From Fen-1298 sp963833465 (GTDB lineage Bacteria > Bacteroidota > Ignavibacteria > UBA10030), in contig CAWHXW010000002.1 in the NCBI GenBank assembly GCA_963833465.1, forward strand, positions 1-64,000: a DNA stretch of 64,000 nt, written 5' to 3'. The notes beneath the pieces were generated by a model. The model was given only the letters and a program-made list of their open reading frames with translations, did no database searches and was not told where the DNA came from. Below, one piece after another: positions 27,078 to 35,329 of this stretch (positions within the stretch are counted from its first letter, which is position 1; the number at the start of each line of letters is the position of its first letter). Position numbers and translations under genes: made by a program.

Positions 27078-29507
27078 TTAAATATGAACAGAGACCTTCA
27101 CAACCACGTTCCGCGGTTCTTCAAAACTCGCTGCACTGAAGTACGCACCTTTAATCAAATGTTCGTGATCTAGCAAATTGGTAACATAGAGGGATGGTTC
27201 AAGCGAAGCGCTTCCCATCAAATGGAATGTATATCCTCCCCCGACATTGAAAATCCATGACGGGGTTGTATGCTGCGCTGTATTAAAATCGAATAACCCG
27301 GTTTGATAAGGAGTGTTGTTCGGATTCCCGTTCGTTAGTCCTGAACCATAAATGGCAACAAAATTAGCAAACCAATTCTGCGGTTGATAATTAATACCTG
27401 CTACGACGGAAAGTCTTTGATCGTGATCGAGATCAGTCGCTGGTCCGTCATCATCAAGCGGAAGAAATCCACCGCTAATGAGTCCGGTTCCATAAGCGTG
27501 GATGATCGATGTATTGATATAACCTGAGAAAGGTATAACAGGATCGCTGTACGAAAGCCCGAGCTCGATACCCGTTGTCCGCACCTGTGCAATGTTTACG
27601 GGAGTTTTAATTGCAGACGACCCAATGGTTTGATCATCTACTCCCGGTGTGGCATATTTGTAGAACACGTCGGCCTTACTGCGCAGACCGAACGGGAAGA
27701 GATGCGTGAATACTGCTTCATAAAAATCATCCCGCTCCGGCAACGTCGGCACGAGAGTAATATCCGAGCCATTGAAATTAACTGCAATAGATTTTAATCC
27801 CTCGATATTGGTCGGCATAAACATGCGTCCATAATACAAGTACGCCGTATTGTCTTCATCAATCAAAAAATTCCATCGGATGCGCGGGCTCAATTGACTT
27901 TGAAGAGGCATATCCGGTGCAATGTGTTGGTCATATCGTGCACCAAATTCAAACGATGTCCATTCCATGGGATGCCATTCAGCCTGCAGAAACAATCCAA
28001 AATCCGATCCGCTAAAATCTGTTACCAAAGAAGGGCCTGTGTTGCCGACAGAATCACGTGATGTAAAATTTTCTACTCCGGATGTTGCACTGAAGTTAAA
28101 GCCAGCTTTGTACATAAACTCATGAGAAATTCTTTTGTCATACGTTGATCGAATACCTAACGTTGTGAAACTCCGGTTCTCTGCGATTATATACTTGTTC
28201 GTATCTCCAACAAATTGAGAAAGTGCCTGATCATTGCTTCCTGGGGTATAAATCAATCCTCCTTCGCGTGCGTACACACCAGTAAAAAAGTTTGATTCAT
28301 GGTCTGCGTCTGAGTTAATGGTGTGGAAATACGAAAGAGTCTGAAACGAGTTTGTCGTGGTCTGCAAATCGTTAGTAATTTGCTCCACTGAGTCAAACGG
28401 GATTTGCGTGTTTGTTCTGCCGAAATTTACATTTGCTGTTATATAATCAACATCACTCAAAACGTAATCGGCTTTGCCGTAGAGAAAATAATCCTGTCCG
28501 TGATCATGAAAAAGCTGTTCAACCGGCTGATCGATTCGGCGGTCACTTTCCTGACGAGAGCCGGAAATAAAGAAACCGAGATCACCAATGTGATCGCTCA
28601 TCGACAAAGCTTGTCCGTTGGAATTCAAAGCGTGAAATGACCCAACACGCTCTGATTCTTCTGACGGATCGGACACTAAATAACTTCCAATAAATGTCGA
28701 TGCATCGAAATGAAACTCTCCGGTCGGAACACGATTCTTCAGATCGATGATAGCAGCATTTTGTCCGCCGTATTCCGCCGAAAATCCTCCCGTGATAAAT
28801 GTAGCACGATCGATCACTTTTTGATCGACGACATCATTGAGTCCGCCGAACACTCCAAGTGGTACTGGAAGCCCATCGACGTAGTATGTGAATTCTCCAT
28901 GCTGACCTCGAATATGTACCTCGCCCGTTGGTGCGCGTGCTGCACCCAGAATATTTTCCTGTACCAGGTTTGTCATCTGAGCAGACGGTATTGGATGAAA
29001 TGTTTCAGACTCGAACACTTGATTACCCGTATTGAGATTGATGCTTGTAACGGTAAGCTCTCGTTGTCCGACCACTTCCACATCTTTTTCAGAATTTCCT
29101 TGTGATCTTAGAACTATCTGAAATGTAGAATGATTGTTGTCGATTTCAACCGTGTCATTAAATGTTCTGTAACCAACAAACCATGCTTGCACAATATAAT
29201 TACCGGGTGCAATGTCGCGAAACCGTGCTTGTCCGGTTGGTGTAGTAGCTTCTTCCGAAATAAATTTCCCATTTCGTTTGATCACGACACGTGCGAGTTC
29301 AATAGGTCCATTTCCATTAGAATCACTGACTGTTACTTTCCATTGAATGCCGCGTTCATTTCCGCCCGGGTTTAAATTCGATTGATCCGGTGTTTCGGAG
29401 GATGGTTCCGAAGAATAATTATGATTTGATATTTGGTTCGATAAATTCTGTGTAAAAGAGACAGTAAAGAATACAACCAAGGTTGCAAGAATAAATATTA
29501 AACGCAT
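27078..29507 (-). CDS. TonB-dependent outer-membrane receptor with carboxypeptidase-regulatory N-domain
   Basis: 809 residues. A signal peptide precedes a carboxypeptidase-regulatory-like beta-sandwich (WKVTVSDSNGNGPIELARVVI, APGNYIVQAWFVGYRT) and a plug domain with VHIRGQHGEFTYYVDGLPVPLGVFGG and GGFSAEYGGQNAAIIDLKNR. The rest is a long barrel. It imports a ligand using TonB energy. The small Cys/His-rich gene 87 bases upstream suggests a metal ligand (inference). Three sampled rows average about 46% GC against about 33% in three rows from the following plus-strand genes, so transfer is possible. ATG is preceded by GAGGAGAAGGAA. Confidence 0.85.
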   Translation of the reverse strand: MRLIFILATLVVFFTVSFTQNLSNQISNHNYSSEPSSETPDQSNLNPGGNERGIQWKVTVSDSNGNGPIELARVVIKRNGKFISEEATTPTGQARFRDIAPGNYIVQAWFVGYRTFNDTVEIDNNHSTFQIVLRSQGNSEKDVEVVGQRELTVTSINLNTGNQVFESETFHPIPSAQMTNLVQENILGAARAPTGEVHIRGQHGEFTYYVDGLPVPLGVFGGLNDVVDQKVIDRATFITGGFSAEYGGQNAAIIDLKNRVPTGEFHFDASTFIGSYLVSDPSEESERVGSFHALNSNGQALSMSDHIGDLGFFISGSRQESDRRIDQPVEQLFHDHGQDYFLYGKADYVLSDVDYITANVNFGRTNTQIPFDSVEQITNDLQTTTNSFQTLSYFHTINSDADHESNFFTGVYAREGGLIYTPGSNDQALSQFVGDTNKYIIAENRSFTTLGIRSTYDKRISHEFMYKAGFNFSATSGVENFTSRDSVGNTGPSLVTDFSGSDFGLFLQAEWHPMEWTSFEFGARYDQHIAPDMPLQSQLSPRIRWNFLIDEDNTAYLYYGRMFMPTNIEGLKSIAVNFNGSDITLVPTLPERDDFYEAVFTHLFPFGLRSKADVFYKYATPGVDDQTIGSSAIKTPVNIAQVRTTGIELGLSYSDPVIPFSGYINTSIIHAYGTGLISGGFLPLDDDGPATDLDHDQRLSVVAGINYQPQNWFANFVAIYGSGLTNGNPNNTPYQTGLFDFNTAQHTTPSWIFNVGGGYTFHLMGSASLEPSLYVTNLLDHEHLIKGAYFSAASFEEPRNVVVKVSVHI

Positions 29508-29594
29508 TTCCTTCTCCTCGATATAAGAATAGTTGAGAGCGCCGAAAAGATAAATTTCCGGTGTTCTGTTTTTTAAACCTTTTTTAAATAATAT

Positions 29595-29951
29595 TTAACC
29601 GAGAAGAAAAGGAGGACCGCGACGAGAGAACGATCCGAAGAGATGAGTTTGAAGAGATGGAACCAGTGGATGGATTTGTGTACTACCAACAATTTGAAGT
29701 TGACCGTTATCAAATAAGTTTTGATTAGAAACGGTTCCGCTGTTATGAGAGAGACAAATTGGGCAATCGGAATGTTCCGTTAAGGGAATGTGTTTGCAGT
29801 GATCGGCATCTTCGTGTGGAAATACTTGTTGTTGCTGTGAACTTGAATAATAAAATATGTCGTTATGAAATATGGAATGGAGTCCGAAGCCAAGCAGGTG
29901 GCTTAGAATAAGAAAAATCGCAAATATTTTATTCCGTAATGGGGCTTTCAT
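29595..29951 (-). CDS. Small Cys/His-rich exported protein (DUF2946-like), upstream of TonB receptor
   Basis: 118 residues with an N-terminal hydrophobic helix (IFAIFLILSHLLGFGL). A metal-ligand-like segment follows: HEDADHCKHIPLTEHSDCPICLSHNSG, rich in His and with three Cys. The C-terminus is SRRGPPFLLG. The CPxC motif together with a final RGPP is typical of short DUF2946-type periplasmic proteins found beside metal-related TonB receptors. The function is unproven. Gene order suggests one transcript with the receptor, and possible zinc or copper handling is inference. Confidence 0.65.
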   Translation of the reverse strand: MKAPLRNKIFAIFLILSHLLGFGLHSIFHNDIFYYSSSQQQQVFPHEDADHCKHIPLTEHSDCPICLSHNSGTVSNQNLFDNGQLQIVGSTQIHPLVPSLQTHLFGSFSRRGPPFLLG

Positions 29952-30092
29952 AAGATAATTCTGATAATATAATAACGATAAATTTATTAAAAAGTTCCGA
30001 TGTAGTTTTGATATGCTCTAGTTATTTGAAGAAATTGTATTAAGAGTAGCTGTGGTTCCAATTTTTTATTGATTCAAGTGCATATGACTTCA

Positions 30093-30121
30093 TTGTAACT
30101 GCTACGTGGTTTTTGTATATT
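30093..30121 (+). promoter_or_regulatory. Candidate sigma70-like promoter for dusB-polX
   Basis: TTGTAA (30093-30098), a 17-base spacer and TATATT (30116-30121) end 14 bases before the dusB ATG. The leader would be only a few bases long. The divergent gene at 29951 lies on the other strand. The assignment is by pattern only. Confidence 0.5.
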
Positions 30122-30135
30122 AAACGAAGATATTT

Positions 30136-31146
30136 ATGCGCATCGGTACAATCGAAATAGAAAAACCTTTACTACTGGCACCTATGGAAGACGTGACAGA
30201 CCCAGCATTTCGTATCATCTGCAAACGTCTTGGTGCCGATATTGTTTTTACAGAATTTGTTAACTCGGAAGGACTTGTCCGCAATTCATTAAAGACAAAA
30301 AAGAAAATGGATTTCGGTGAAGAAGAACGTCCGTTTGGAATTCAAATTTATGGTGGCAAAGAATCATCAATGGAAGGTGCAGCGCGCATCGCAGAAAGTT
30401 TTAATCCGGATATCATCGATATCAACTGCGGATGCTGGGTGCGCAACGTCGTTGGGTGCGGCGCAGGATCCGGATTGCTGCGCGACATTCCCAAAATGGA
30501 ACGAATCATTTCAGCAGTTGTAAAAACAGTAAAACTGCCGGTAACCGTAAAAACGCGTCTTGGTTGGGATAGTGAATCAATCAGAATTGTTGACATTGCA
30601 AAGATGGTTGAACAAACAGGAGCATCTGCATTAACAATTCATTGCCGAACACGAGCTCAAGCGCATAAAGGCGAACCAGATTTTTCATGGATTCCAAAAG
30701 TGAAATTGTCCGTTTCAATTCCAATTATTGTAAATGGTTCACTTGATACACCTCAAAAAATTGCTGAAGCATTTAAGGAAACGGGATGCGATGGAGTAAT
30801 GATCGGGCGCGGCGCTATCGAAAATCCATGGATATTCCGACAAACTAAATATTTATTTGTTGCAAATAAGCTTCTTCCTGATCCTTCAATTGAAGAACGA
30901 TTCCGTGTTCTGATTGAACATTTAAAACTTTCAACAGAATGTAAAGGCGAGCGGAAGGGTGTAATTGAATTCCGAAAACATTACAGCAGTTATTTAAAAG
31001 GATTGTACGGTGCATCAAAAGTTAGACAAGAGATGATGCAATATTTAAGTTTTGAACCTGCAGTTGAGAGATTATGCCACTACAAGGATTTTCTTCTCTC
31101 ATACGAAGCTGTACAAACGAATATGGGCACTATGGAAGCAGCTTGA
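30136..31146 (+). CDS. dusB: tRNA-dihydrouridine synthase (DusB family)
   Basis: A 336-residue flavoenzyme that reduces uridine to dihydrouridine in tRNA with NADPH and FMN. Motifs are APMEDVTDPAFR at the N-terminus, TEFVNSEG, DINCGCWVRNVVGCGAGSGLL around the catalytic cysteine (Cys100), VTVKTRLGWD, LTIHCRTRAQ and GCDGVMIGRGAIENPW (FMN phosphate site). The residue after the catalytic Cys is Trp, where the family normally has Pro (GCP), and the nearby lysine of VKKV is Asn. The rest is well conserved. polX begins on the base after the stop codon. Confidence 0.88.
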   Translation: MRIGTIEIEKPLLLAPMEDVTDPAFRIICKRLGADIVFTEFVNSEGLVRNSLKTKKKMDFGEEERPFGIQIYGGKESSMEGAARIAESFNPDIIDINCGCWVRNVVGCGAGSGLLRDIPKMERIISAVVKTVKLPVTVKTRLGWDSESIRIVDIAKMVEQTGASALTIHCRTRAQAHKGEPDFSWIPKVKLSVSIPIIVNGSLDTPQKIAEAFKETGCDGVMIGRGAIENPWIFRQTKYLFVANKLLPDPSIEERFRVLIEHLKLSTECKGERKGVIEFRKHYSSYLKGLYGASKVRQEMMQYLSFEPAVERLCHYKDFLLSYEAVQTNMGTMEAA

Positions 31147-32895
31147 ATGGATAAAAAGCGCGTTATTGAGATATTGAATGAAATTGGAACTCTTCTTGAT
31201 TTAACAGGAGAGAATCCATTCCGTTCTCGTGCTTATCACAATGCGGCACAGGCTGTCGGTGGATTAACCAATGATCTTGATGAATTTATTAGCAAGGGAT
31301 CGCTTACAGAAATCAAAGGCATTGGGCAAGGAATTGCAGAAACAATCACGGAATTAATGCAGACCGGAAAAGCTAAAATACATGAAGAACTCCGTACGAA
31401 AATTCCATCTGGAATGTTAGAGATGCTTCGCATACAAGGGCTGGGCACCAAAAAAATAAAAATGCTTTATGAAAAATTGAACATTAAATCTATTCCAGAA
31501 TTGCAAAAAGCATGTGAACAACAAAAACTTCGTTTGTTAGACGGCTTTGGAGCAAAGACAGAAGAAAACATTCTTAAAAACATATCGCTTCTTCAAAGCA
31601 GCAGTGATAAGCATCTCTATCCTCAAGCTTTTGAATCAGCAGAAAAAATAATTGCTTTGCTGAAACAAATAAAAGGAGTTATGGAATGCGACTATGCCGG
31701 CAGTCTCCGGCGGCGAAAAGAAATAGTGGGCGATATAGATATTCTCATAAGCGCAACTGATAAAGCGCGCTCAGTAATTATGTCGGTTTTTACAAAGCAG
31801 GAAAATGTTAAATCAATTATAGCAATTGGTGATACGAAAGCAACTATCATTTTGAAAAATGGAATTCAATGCGATCTCAGGATTGTATCGAATAAAGAAT
31901 ATCCATTTGCACTTAATTATTTTACAGGCAGCAAAGAACATAATGTGGAAATGCGATCGCTTGCACGGAAACATGGTTTGAGTCTAAACGAGTATGGCTT
32001 TACTCGAATTGAAGATTCCAAATCGGGCAAAGCAGATAAACAAGTCCCGTCATGTCATAACGAAGAAGAAATATATAAAACTTTGGGGCTTCATTACATT
32101 CCACCGGAACTTCGAGAAGACACCGGCGAGATTGAATATGCAAAAAAGCAAGAAATTCCAAAACTAATTGAACTCGACAATCTTCGCGGAGCATTTCATT
32201 GCCATACAACAGAAAGCGACGGCCTTAACTCTCTCGACCAAATGATAACTGAAGCGAAGAATCTTGGATGGCAGTACATTGGAATAGCAGACCACAGCCA
32301 AGCTGCATCGTACGCCGGCGGTATGTCGCCTAAAAAAGTACGAGAGCAAATGAAATGCATTGATCGCTTGAATGAAAAAAGTGAAAAATTTCGTGTTTTC
32401 AAAGGAGTCGAATGCGATATTCTTTCTGACGGCTCGATGGATTATGATGACAAATTACTTTCGGAATTTGATTATGTTGTTGCATCAATTCATAATAAAT
32501 TCAAAATGACTGAAGATGAATCAACAAAACGGATTATCAAAGCTCTTAAAAATAAATATGTAACTATTCTTGGACACCCGACAGGTAGACTTTTACTCCA
32601 ACGAGAAGGTTATCCTGTGAAAATGTCGGAGGTCATCAATGCTGCTGCTGATTATGGAAAGGCAATAGAAATCAATGCACACCCGATGCGCTTAGATTTA
32701 GATTGGCGATTTCTTAAGTATGCAAAAGACAAAGGTGTTTATATATTTATCAATCCAGACGCGCACAATATCTACGGACTTCAAGAAGTCCAATATGGGG
32801 TAGGAATAGCTCGCAAGGGCTGGCTCGAACCAAAAAATGTAGTAAATACATGGACAGTTCACCAAGTTGTCAACTATCTAAAAAGGAACCGATAG
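31147..32895 (+). CDS. polX: DNA polymerase X family with PHP 3'-5' exonuclease domain
   Basis: The 582-residue protein has HhH motifs in the first ~150 residues (TEIKGIGQGIAETI, LRIQGLGTKKI) and a polymerase-beta-like palm with GSLRRRKEIVGDIDILI, whose Asp-x-Asp binds metal. The C-terminal PHP domain has HCHTTESDG, GIADHSQAAS, VECDILSDG, ILGHPTGRLL and INPDAH. This layout is that of bacterial PolX gap-filling repair polymerases. Gene order nth-polX in the same region fits base-excision repair. The ATG starts directly after dusB's TGA. Confidence 0.92.
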   Translation: MDKKRVIEILNEIGTLLDLTGENPFRSRAYHNAAQAVGGLTNDLDEFISKGSLTEIKGIGQGIAETITELMQTGKAKIHEELRTKIPSGMLEMLRIQGLGTKKIKMLYEKLNIKSIPELQKACEQQKLRLLDGFGAKTEENILKNISLLQSSSDKHLYPQAFESAEKIIALLKQIKGVMECDYAGSLRRRKEIVGDIDILISATDKARSVIMSVFTKQENVKSIIAIGDTKATIILKNGIQCDLRIVSNKEYPFALNYFTGSKEHNVEMRSLARKHGLSLNEYGFTRIEDSKSGKADKQVPSCHNEEEIYKTLGLHYIPPELREDTGEIEYAKKQEIPKLIELDNLRGAFHCHTTESDGLNSLDQMITEAKNLGWQYIGIADHSQAASYAGGMSPKKVREQMKCIDRLNEKSEKFRVFKGVECDILSDGSMDYDDKLLSEFDYVVASIHNKFKMTEDESTKRIIKALKNKYVTILGHPTGRLLLQREGYPVKMSEVINAAADYGKAIEINAHPMRLDLDWRFLKYAKDKGVYIFINPDAHNIYGLQEVQYGVGIARKGWLEPKNVVNTWTVHQVVNYLKRNR

Positions 32896-32906
32896 GGAGA
32901 AATGCA

Positions 32907-33839
32907 ATGAGCATATACGAAGTGCTTTCAATCGATATTCCGATTCTTGCTTATTCTATAATTCATCAACCGCGCAAAATTGTTACTGCAAAAGAATACG
33001 GCAAATCACTGCTTTTGCTTCGAAAAGAATTAAAAGAAAAATCCGAAGTAATTCAGGCAAAATGGAAAAATCATTTATCAGATTTGACGGCGAAGACTGT
33101 TCAAACATCGAGAGGAAATCTATCGCAATTTCTATCTACGCCGATTCAATCGGATACAGGTGAAATTCAACGCATCATCGGCGATCAAATTAGCCAAACT
33201 GCAGAACAACTTTTGCCAAAAATACATTATGGTTTGATTGAAGGATATAACGGAAAGTTTTTGATCGAAGCGCCGCAAGCAGAAATTTCAAAATCTAGAA
33301 CACTTGAAGGAAGATCATTCTTTCAAAATTTTGGGTTTAAAACAAGCAGGAATAACTCTGCTGTATTTGAGTCTTTGTTTTTTATTCAAGGTGGATCTAA
33401 TCTTGATATTCTTGAAAATCTAATTCGTTGTCATATTGGCATTTATAATTCTTCAAATGGATCAAAGATTATCCAATCAAATGTAGCTGTTTTTTCGTTG
33501 TGCAATCTTTTATTTTTAGATGGCAATCTTGCATATAATTCAGATCGTTTTGAACTTCAAATCAGATTTAATAAAGGAAAAGAATCATTTGAGTTATATC
33601 ACAATAAATTAAGTGAAATAACAAAGCTTTTTCGTTCGGAAATTCATGATTTAAATGTATCCATCTGGCAAAAAAAACTTGGCTTGGGAATAGGGGAGGA
33701 GTATATTCTTCGAATCAGAACAAAAGATCGTTCAACTCTTCGTGCTGTTATTGCTATTCTTCAAAAACTTGTTAAAGGAAAAGACCATATAGCTAATTCA
33801 CTTTGTGCCGGAATTTGGTTAGTGAAAGAAATAATCTAA
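32907..33839 (+). CDS. Hypothetical protein, unrecognised, between polX and nth
   Basis: 310 residues from ATG 32907, chosen for the GGGAGAAATGCA ribosome site. A longer frame from 32850 would overlap polX. The chain has no signal peptide and no membrane helix. The first ~60 residues are charged and helical (KEYGKSLLLLRKELKEKSEVIQ). A mixed region with GGSNLDILENLIRCHIG follows, then a C-terminal part ending AGIWLVKEII. I recognise no family or catalytic motif. It sits 11 bases after polX and 18 before nth, so an accessory role in DNA repair is a context-based guess. Confidence 0.7.
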   Translation: MSIYEVLSIDIPILAYSIIHQPRKIVTAKEYGKSLLLLRKELKEKSEVIQAKWKNHLSDLTAKTVQTSRGNLSQFLSTPIQSDTGEIQRIIGDQISQTAEQLLPKIHYGLIEGYNGKFLIEAPQAEISKSRTLEGRSFFQNFGFKTSRNNSAVFESLFFIQGGSNLDILENLIRCHIGIYNSSNGSKIIQSNVAVFSLCNLLFLDGNLAYNSDRFELQIRFNKGKESFELYHNKLSEITKLFRSEIHDLNVSIWQKKLGLGIGEEYILRIRTKDRSTLRAVIAILQKLVKGKDHIANSLCAGIWLVKEII

Positions 33840-33857
33840 TCCTTCTAATAATGCAAT

Positions 33858-34505
33858 TTGGCAAATTCCAAAAAAATATCTAAAGCAAATCTCATAATTT
33901 CCAGGCTTAAAAAAGAATTTCCCAATGCAAAGACAGCTCTGGAATTTTCTAATCCGCTTCAGCTATTGATTTCTACAATATTGTCTGCACAGTGCACGGA
34001 TGTTCGTGTTAATAAAATTACTCCTGTTCTCTTTGCTAAGTATAATTCAGCAAAGGAATTTGCCAATGCTGATAGAAGTGAATTGGAGACAGAAATTAAA
34101 TCTACCGGTTTCTATCGGATGAAGGCAAAACACATTATTGATACTTGCAAAGTAATCGTAGAACAATTTAGCGGTCAAATCCCTAAGACAATTGATGACT
34201 TAATAACACTTCCAGGTGTAGGAAGAAAGACAGCTAATTGCGTTCTTGGCGGAGCTTTTGGTATTCAGAGCGGAATTGTAGTTGATACGCATGTTATTCG
34301 GCTAACCAAACGATTAGAATTGACTAAAAATGATTCTCCAGAAAAAATTGAACAAGACTTAATGATGCTTGTTCCAAAAAAGGAATGGTATCGTTTTAGT
34401 AATTTGCTCATACTTCATGGACGTAAAACATGCAAAGCAAGAAATCCCAATTGTCAGAATTGTATTTTGCTCAATATCTGTCCATCAGGAAAAAATCTTG
34501 CCTAA
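33858..34505 (+). CDS. nth: Endonuclease III (DNA N-glycosylase/AP lyase)
   Basis: 215 residues starting at TTG 33858. STILSAQCTDVRVNKITP, the HhH TLPGVGRKTANCVLGGAFG with catalytic Lys near residue 126, VDTHVIRLTKRL with the catalytic Asp, and the C-terminal [4Fe-4S] ligands C-x6-C-x2-C-x5-C (CKARNPNCQNCILLNIC) identify endonuclease III. It removes oxidised pyrimidines and cleaves the abasic site. All key residues are present. It is co-directional with polX and the unknown gene. Confidence 0.95.
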   Translation: MANSKKISKANLIISRLKKEFPNAKTALEFSNPLQLLISTILSAQCTDVRVNKITPVLFAKYNSAKEFANADRSELETEIKSTGFYRMKAKHIIDTCKVIVEQFSGQIPKTIDDLITLPGVGRKTANCVLGGAFGIQSGIVVDTHVIRLTKRLELTKNDSPEKIEQDLMMLVPKKEWYRFSNLLILHGRKTCKARNPNCQNCILLNICPSGKNLA

Positions 34506-34568
34506 GTTTACATAGATAAAACTTAGAGAAACTTAATAAGATTACAAGAATTAATGAAGGAAATATCA

Positions 34569-35117
34569 ATGAATTACACAGATGCACTCAATCTAATGCA
34601 TGAATATACAAAGAGTGATGCACTCCGTAAGCATATGTACGCTGTTGAAGCAGCTATGAGAGCTTATGCTCGCAGATTTAACGAAGATGAAGAGGCTTGG
34701 GCTGTTGTAGGCGTTCTCCATGATTTTGATTATGAAATGTTTCCCAACATTCCAGACCATCCTATGAAGGGATCTGAGATTCTAAAAAAAAAAGGTTATG
34801 CTGATGATATCAGAATTGCAATACTTGGACATGCAAGTTTTACAAATATAACCCGCGAATCATTGATGGCAAAGGTTTTATATGCTTGCGATGAACTTTG
34901 CGGATTCATTTCTGCTGTAGCAATTATACGACCTAATAAAATCAACGACCTGGAGGTTTCTTCTGTAAAGAAAAAACTCAAAGATAAATCCTTTGCAAAA
35001 AATGTAAGCAGAGAGGATATTGAATTGAGTATCAAAGATTTAGGGATTCCGCTTGAAAAACATATTAGCTTTGTTATCGAGGCAATGAAGAAAGATAAAG
35101 AACGATTGGGATTATAA
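34569..35117 (+). CDS. HD-domain phosphohydrolase
   Basis: 182 residues from ATG 34569, preceded by GAAGGAAATATCA. A longer start at 34554 is possible. The HD motif is LRKHMYAVEAAMRAYARRF, VVGVLHDFDYEMFP (the HD pair) and AILGHASFTN. The C-terminal half (ELCGFISAVAIIRPNKI, SVKKKLKDKSFAKNVSREDI) is typical of the single-domain YfbR/HDIG-like family of predicted phosphohydrolases. The substrate is unknown. It follows nth by 63 bases. Confidence 0.8.
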   Translation: MNYTDALNLMHEYTKSDALRKHMYAVEAAMRAYARRFNEDEEAWAVVGVLHDFDYEMFPNIPDHPMKGSEILKKKGYADDIRIAILGHASFTNITRESLMAKVLYACDELCGFISAVAIIRPNKINDLEVSSVKKKLKDKSFAKNVSREDIELSIKDLGIPLEKHISFVIEAMKKDKERLGL

Positions 35118-35224
35118 TATATCTTATATTTTAAATATGAAATGGTCTTCGGAAGGTGCTGTGTTAACCTTTAGCATTGTCATGAATTTATAACCCTGAC
35201 AATGTTTATGAAGTTCATTAAGCA

Positions 35225-35275
35225 ATGAAAATTAAGACATTTATTTTTTCACTATTAATTTGGTTTGCTTTCTAA
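35225..35275 (+). pseudogene. Orphan signal-peptide-like fragment
   Basis: A 16-codon frame encodes MKIKTFIFSLLIWFAF and stops at TAA. It looks like the start of an exported protein with no mature part behind it in any frame up to the convergent tpl gene. It may be a decayed gene remnant or chance. No homologue claim is made. It lies in the 212-base gap between the HD gene and tpl. Confidence 0.2.
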
Positions 35276-35329
35276 CGAATCGAAAGTCATGACTTTACAT
35301 AAAGAATACCGCTAATAGAATTGCAAGCG

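Noticed and set aside
28404..29375. Several plus-strand frames of 78-131 residues inside the TonB receptor gene
   Set aside because: They are shadow frames of a relatively GC-rich gene and contain no recognisable domain.
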